A DNA stretch of 26,537 nt, taken from contig CAZBWH010000043.1 of the NCBI GenBank assembly GCA_964495595.1, positions 1 through 26,537 on the forward strand. Direction: 5' to 3'. Below are positions 24,084 to 26,537 of this stretch, one piece after another. Position 1 is the first letter of the stretch. The number at the start of each line of letters is the position of its first letter. The notes beneath the pieces were generated by a model that made no database searches, had not been told where the DNA came from, and saw nothing but the letters and a program-made list of their open reading frames with translations. The DNA is from CALMFQ01 sp964495595. GTDB lineage: Bacteria > Pseudomonadota > Gammaproteobacteria > Burkholderiales > SCOH01. Both the position numbers and the translations under genes were made by a program.

Positions 24084-24395
24084 ATGTCAAATGCCTTGGC
24101 TCTGCCCACCGATCTGCCCTTGTCTGCCACCCCGGATTTCCAGTCGCTGGATCGGCTGGCGAAGGGCTGCGTGGCACGGATCGTCGGCATCGACAACCAC
24201 GGCGGATTCGGCAGCAACGATACCCTGGTCACCCAGCGGCTGAAGGAGCTGGGGTTCCTGCCCGGCGCCCGGTTGCGCGTGATCGGCTTCGGCCTGTTCG
24301 GCCACGACCCGATTGCGGTGCATGTCAACGGCACCAAGTTCGCCTTGCGCCGTGCCGAAGCGCGCAAGATTCTCACCGAAGCAATTGACGAATAA
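24084..24395 (+). CDS. feoA: Ferrous iron transport protein FeoA
   Basis: This FeoA protein of 103 residues has an SH3-like domain from about 22 to 99: LDRLAKGCVARIVGI, then TQRLKELGFLPGARLRVIGFG, PIAVHVNGTKFALRRAEARKI. Cytosolic FeoA is needed for FeoB-mediated Fe(II) uptake, probably by contacting FeoB. The protein is slightly longer than the 75-85 residues usual for FeoA, with an N-terminal extension of about 20. No strong ribosome site is visible. It starts the feo operon directly downstream of the Fur site and is followed 33 bases on by feoB. Confidence 0.93.
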   Translation: MSNALALPTDLPLSATPDFQSLDRLAKGCVARIVGIDNHGGFGSNDTLVTQRLKELGFLPGARLRVIGFGLFGHDPIAVHVNGTKFALRRAEARKILTEAIDE

Positions 24396-24428
24396 CCGGC
24401 CGCGCTGCCGGCGCCCGAAAGACGATTG

Positions 24429-26288
24429 ATGCAAGCCGCCGCCCCGATCCGTTTTGCCCTGGTGGGCAATCCCAATTGCGGCAAGACCGCGCTGTTCAAC
24501 CGGCTGACCGGCGCCCGTGCCAAGGTGGCCAATTACGCCGGCGTAACGGTGGAAAAACGCTCCGGCCCGCTGGGCGGCCTGCCGCGCCCGGCGGAACTGA
24601 TCGACCTGCCCGGCACCTACAGCCTGTTTGTCACCTCGCCCGACGAACAGGTCACCCGCAACGTGTTACTCGGCCGGATGCAGGATGAACTGCCGCCGGA
24701 TGCCCTGATCGCCGTGGTCGACGCCACCAATCTGCGGCTTGGCCTGCGCCTGGTGCTGGAGCTGCAGCAACTCGGGCGGCCGATGATGCTGGCGCTGAAC
24801 CTGGCCGATGCGGCGCAGCAGCGTGGCATCCGCGTCGACACGGCACAACTGTCGCAGCGGCTTGGCATCCCGGTAGTGGAAACCGTCGCCATCCGCCGCA
24901 ACGGCGTGAACGATCTGCAACTGCAATTGCAACAACTGGCGGCCGGCGTCGAGCCCGGCGCGGTGCAGCCGGCACAGCTGCACCGCAGCGAAAGCGTCGA
25001 AGCCCTCTACGCCCGTATCGAAACCCTGCTGGCCGACTGTGTGGCCGCACCGGTCGACCTGCCGCCATGGCAGGACCGGCTCGATGCACTGGTGATGCAC
25101 CCGGTGCTCGGCTGCGGCATCCTGCTGACGATCCTGCTGCTGATGTTCCAGGCGGTATTCGCCTGGGCCGCACCGCTGGTCGATGCCATCGACGGCGCCA
25201 CCCAGGCGCTGGGCGGCTGGATCGGCGCGCAGATGAGCGAAGGGGTGCTGCGCAACCTGCTGGTCGACGGCATTGTTGCCGGTGCCGGCGGCGTGCTGGT
25301 ATTCCTGCCGCAGATCGTGATCCTGTTTGCCTTCATCCTGGCGCTGGAAGACTCGGGCTACCTGCCGCGCGGCGCCTTCCTGCTCGACCGGCTGATGCGC
25401 GGCGTCGGCCTCTCCGGCCGTTCGTTCATCCCGCTGCTGTCGAGTTTTGCCTGCGCCGTGCCCGGCATCATGGCCACCCGCACCATCCAGGACCCGAAAG
25501 AGCGGCTGATCACCATCATGATCGCCCCCCTGATGACCTGCTCGGCCCGGCTGCCGGTATACGCGGTGATCATCGCCGCCTTCATTCCGCGCCAGACGGT
25601 TTACGGCCTGTTCAACCTGCAGGGGCTGGTGTTGTTCGCGCTGTACGCCGCCGGCATCGTCAGCGCCGCGATCGTCGCCTGGATCATGCGCCGCCACGGC
25701 GCGGCGGAAACGTTTCCGCTGCTGCTGGAGCTGCCGAGTTACCGCTGGCCCGATCCGCTCAACCTGCTGCGCGGCCTGTGGGAGCGCATCTGGATCTTCC
25801 TGCGCCGCGTCGGCACCATCATTCTCGCCTTGTCGATCCTGCTGTGGTTCCTGGCCAGCTACCCGGCCGCGCCGCTGGACGCCACCGCGCCGGCGATCGA
25901 ATACAGCTTTGCCGGCCGGCTCGGCCAGTTCATGCAACCGCTGTTCGCCCCGCTCGGCTTCAACTGGCAGATGTGTATCGCACTGATCCCGGCGATGGGT
26001 GCACGCGAAGTCGCCGTCAGCGCGCTGGCCACCGTCTACGCCATCGCCGGCGGCGGCGAAGCCAGCCCGCAGCTGGCCACCACCCTCGCCCAGGCCTGGA
26101 GCCTGCCCGTGGCGCTGGCCTACCTCGCCTGGTTCGTCTACGCCCCGCAGTGTCTGTCGACCATTGCCGTGGTCAAACGCGAAACCAACTCCTGGCGCAC
26201 CACCGGGCTGTTCGTCGGCTACCTGTTTGCGCTGGCCTATCTCGCCGCGTGGCTGACCCATACCCTCGCCAGCGCCGCATTCCACTAA
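24429..26288 (+). CDS. feoB: Ferrous iron transporter FeoB
   Basis: This 619-residue FeoB imports Fe(II) across the inner membrane, controlled by its GTPase domain. G1 is GNPNCGKT (13-20), G2 lies in the NYAGVTVEK segment, G3 DLPGTYS and G4 NLAD. A helical spacer follows to about 215, then the channel part with about ten membrane segments. Typical gate motifs are FACAVPGIMATRTI, APLMTCSARLPVY with conserved Cys, and GAREVAVSALATVYA. It is shorter than E. coli FeoB (773 residues), mainly for lack of loops. The ATG at 24429 is used; an ORF caller may take the preceding TTG. The short Cys-rich protein follows after 17 bases. Confidence 0.95.
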   Translation: MQAAAPIRFALVGNPNCGKTALFNRLTGARAKVANYAGVTVEKRSGPLGGLPRPAELIDLPGTYSLFVTSPDEQVTRNVLLGRMQDELPPDALIAVVDATNLRLGLRLVLELQQLGRPMMLALNLADAAQQRGIRVDTAQLSQRLGIPVVETVAIRRNGVNDLQLQLQQLAAGVEPGAVQPAQLHRSESVEALYARIETLLADCVAAPVDLPPWQDRLDALVMHPVLGCGILLTILLLMFQAVFAWAAPLVDAIDGATQALGGWIGAQMSEGVLRNLLVDGIVAGAGGVLVFLPQIVILFAFILALEDSGYLPRGAFLLDRLMRGVGLSGRSFIPLLSSFACAVPGIMATRTIQDPKERLITIMIAPLMTCSARLPVYAVIIAAFIPRQTVYGLFNLQGLVLFALYAAGIVSAAIVAWIMRRHGAAETFPLLLELPSYRWPDPLNLLRGLWERIWIFLRRVGTIILALSILLWFLASYPAAPLDATAPAIEYSFAGRLGQFMQPLFAPLGFNWQMCIALIPAMGAREVAVSALATVYAIAGGGEASPQLATTLAQAWSLPVALAYLAWFVYAPQCLSTIAVVKRETNSWRTTGLFVGYLFALAYLAAWLTHTLASAAFH

Positions 26289-26305
26289 ACGGAGACAATC
26301 AGACC

Positions 26306-26455
26306 ATGTGGCAGGAAATCATCGCAGGTTTGCTGGTCGCCGGCGCCGCCGGCTTTCTCACCCGGCGCTTCTGGCTGAAAAAAGCCACCGGAAGGGCAGC
26401 ATCCGGCGGCTGCTCGACCTGCTCCGGCTGCGGCATGCCGGGTAAATGCGGCTGA
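26306..26455 (+). CDS. FeoB-associated Cys-rich membrane protein
   Basis: This 49-residue protein has one N-terminal membrane helix (about 4-19, EIIAGLLVAGAAGFLT), a basic stop (RRFWLKK) and a Cys-rich tail, CSTCSGCGMPGKC, with four Cys in CxxCxxCx5C spacing. It matches the small FeoB-associated membrane protein group that replaces FeoC in many bacteria. A metal-handling or FeoB-assembly role is suggested but not proven. GGAG at 26291-26294 precedes the ATG by 11 bases. It is the last gene of the feo operon; the palindromic repeat follows. Confidence 0.85.
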   Translation: MWQEIIAGLLVAGAAGFLTRRFWLKKATGRAASGGCSTCSGCGMPGKCG

Positions 26456-26468
26456 AACAAACCGGCCG

Positions 26469-26498
26469 GCAGACCGCTCTGGTCCTGGCCTGCAGGCC
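26469..26498. repeat. REP-like palindromic element, copy 2
   Basis: This stretch matches 6709-6738 at 28 of 30 positions. The right part, CTGGCCTGCAGGCCGG, holds the same GGCCTGCAGGCC palindrome. It begins 13 bases after the stop of the feo operon. The left stem arm seen in copy 1 is only partly present (CCGGCCGGCAGACC). Confidence 0.7.
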
Positions 26499-26537
26499 GG
26501 GCTGAACCTCGCCCATCTCGCCTTCGATTTCGGCGCG

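Noticed and set aside
24666..26285. Minus-strand 539-residue open frame opposite feoB
   Set aside because: Antisense shadow of an unmistakable FeoB; translation lacks any known pattern.

Overview
The window is GC-rich (clearly above 60% by eye), densely coded bacterial DNA. It fits a betaproteobacterium, most likely of the Neisseriales/Chromobacteriaceae type. The support is an imuA-imuB-dnaE2 cassette behind a CTGT-N8-ACAG LexA box, polyhydroxyalkanoate (PHA) granule genes of betaproteobacterial style, a DEDDh exonuclease/GIY-YIG fusion and a feoA-feoB cluster with a small Cys-rich partner. The assignment is inference; there is no rRNA or tRNA to confirm it, and I found no IS element, prophage or CRISPR array.

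Layout. (1) 2-765: the 3' end of a small probable periplasmic protein gene, convergent with an unrecognised 137-residue ORF. (2) 995-6295: an SOS-inducible mutagenic repair operon, imuA-imuB-dnaE2, whose promoter has a LexA box lying on its -10 element. (3) 6350-8472 (minus strand): a DUF1971 protein, then an acetyl-CoA acetyltransferase and a small membrane protein, separated from the DUF1971 gene by a REP-like palindromic element. A second copy of part of that element lies at the right end of the window. (4) 8592-13555: a carbon-storage neighbourhood with a wax ester synthase/diacylglycerol acyltransferase, a PHA-system family protein, a FFLEELY-family protein, a phasin with a Lys/Ala/Pro tail and a patatin-like lipase, closed by a strong intrinsic terminator. 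(5) 13563-16007: a repair-type exonuclease/GIY-YIG fusion, divergent from an orphan extracytoplasmic solute-binding protein gene whose 3' end forms a long inverted repeat. (6) 16065-20374 (minus strand): a TlpA-type thioredoxin, a DinB-fold protein, a sensor histidine kinase and a response regulator with a C-terminal HD-GYP domain. The last two overlap by ATGAATGA. (7) 20463-26455: a very large DUF748/AsmA-like envelope protein, then a Fur-controlled ferrous iron uptake operon feoA-feoB plus a 49-residue Cys-rich membrane protein.

How the genes work together. The imu operon supplies an inducible translesion polymerase complex. The thiolase, acyltransferase, phasin, granule-region proteins and lipase would plausibly make, coat and mobilise storage inclusions, but no PHA synthase (phaC) or reductase (phaB) is in view. 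The kinase/HD-GYP pair would couple an unknown envelope signal to cyclic-di-GMP breakdown. The feo genes import Fe(II) under Fur.

Nothing here is clearly a wholly new system. The least explained items are the ORF beside the SOS promoter, the dispersed palindromic element, the phasin/patatin pairing inside a mixed PHA/neutral-lipid neighbourhood, the repeat cluster in the divergent promoter at 10351-10386, and the orphan solute-binding gene with its terminal inverted repeat.
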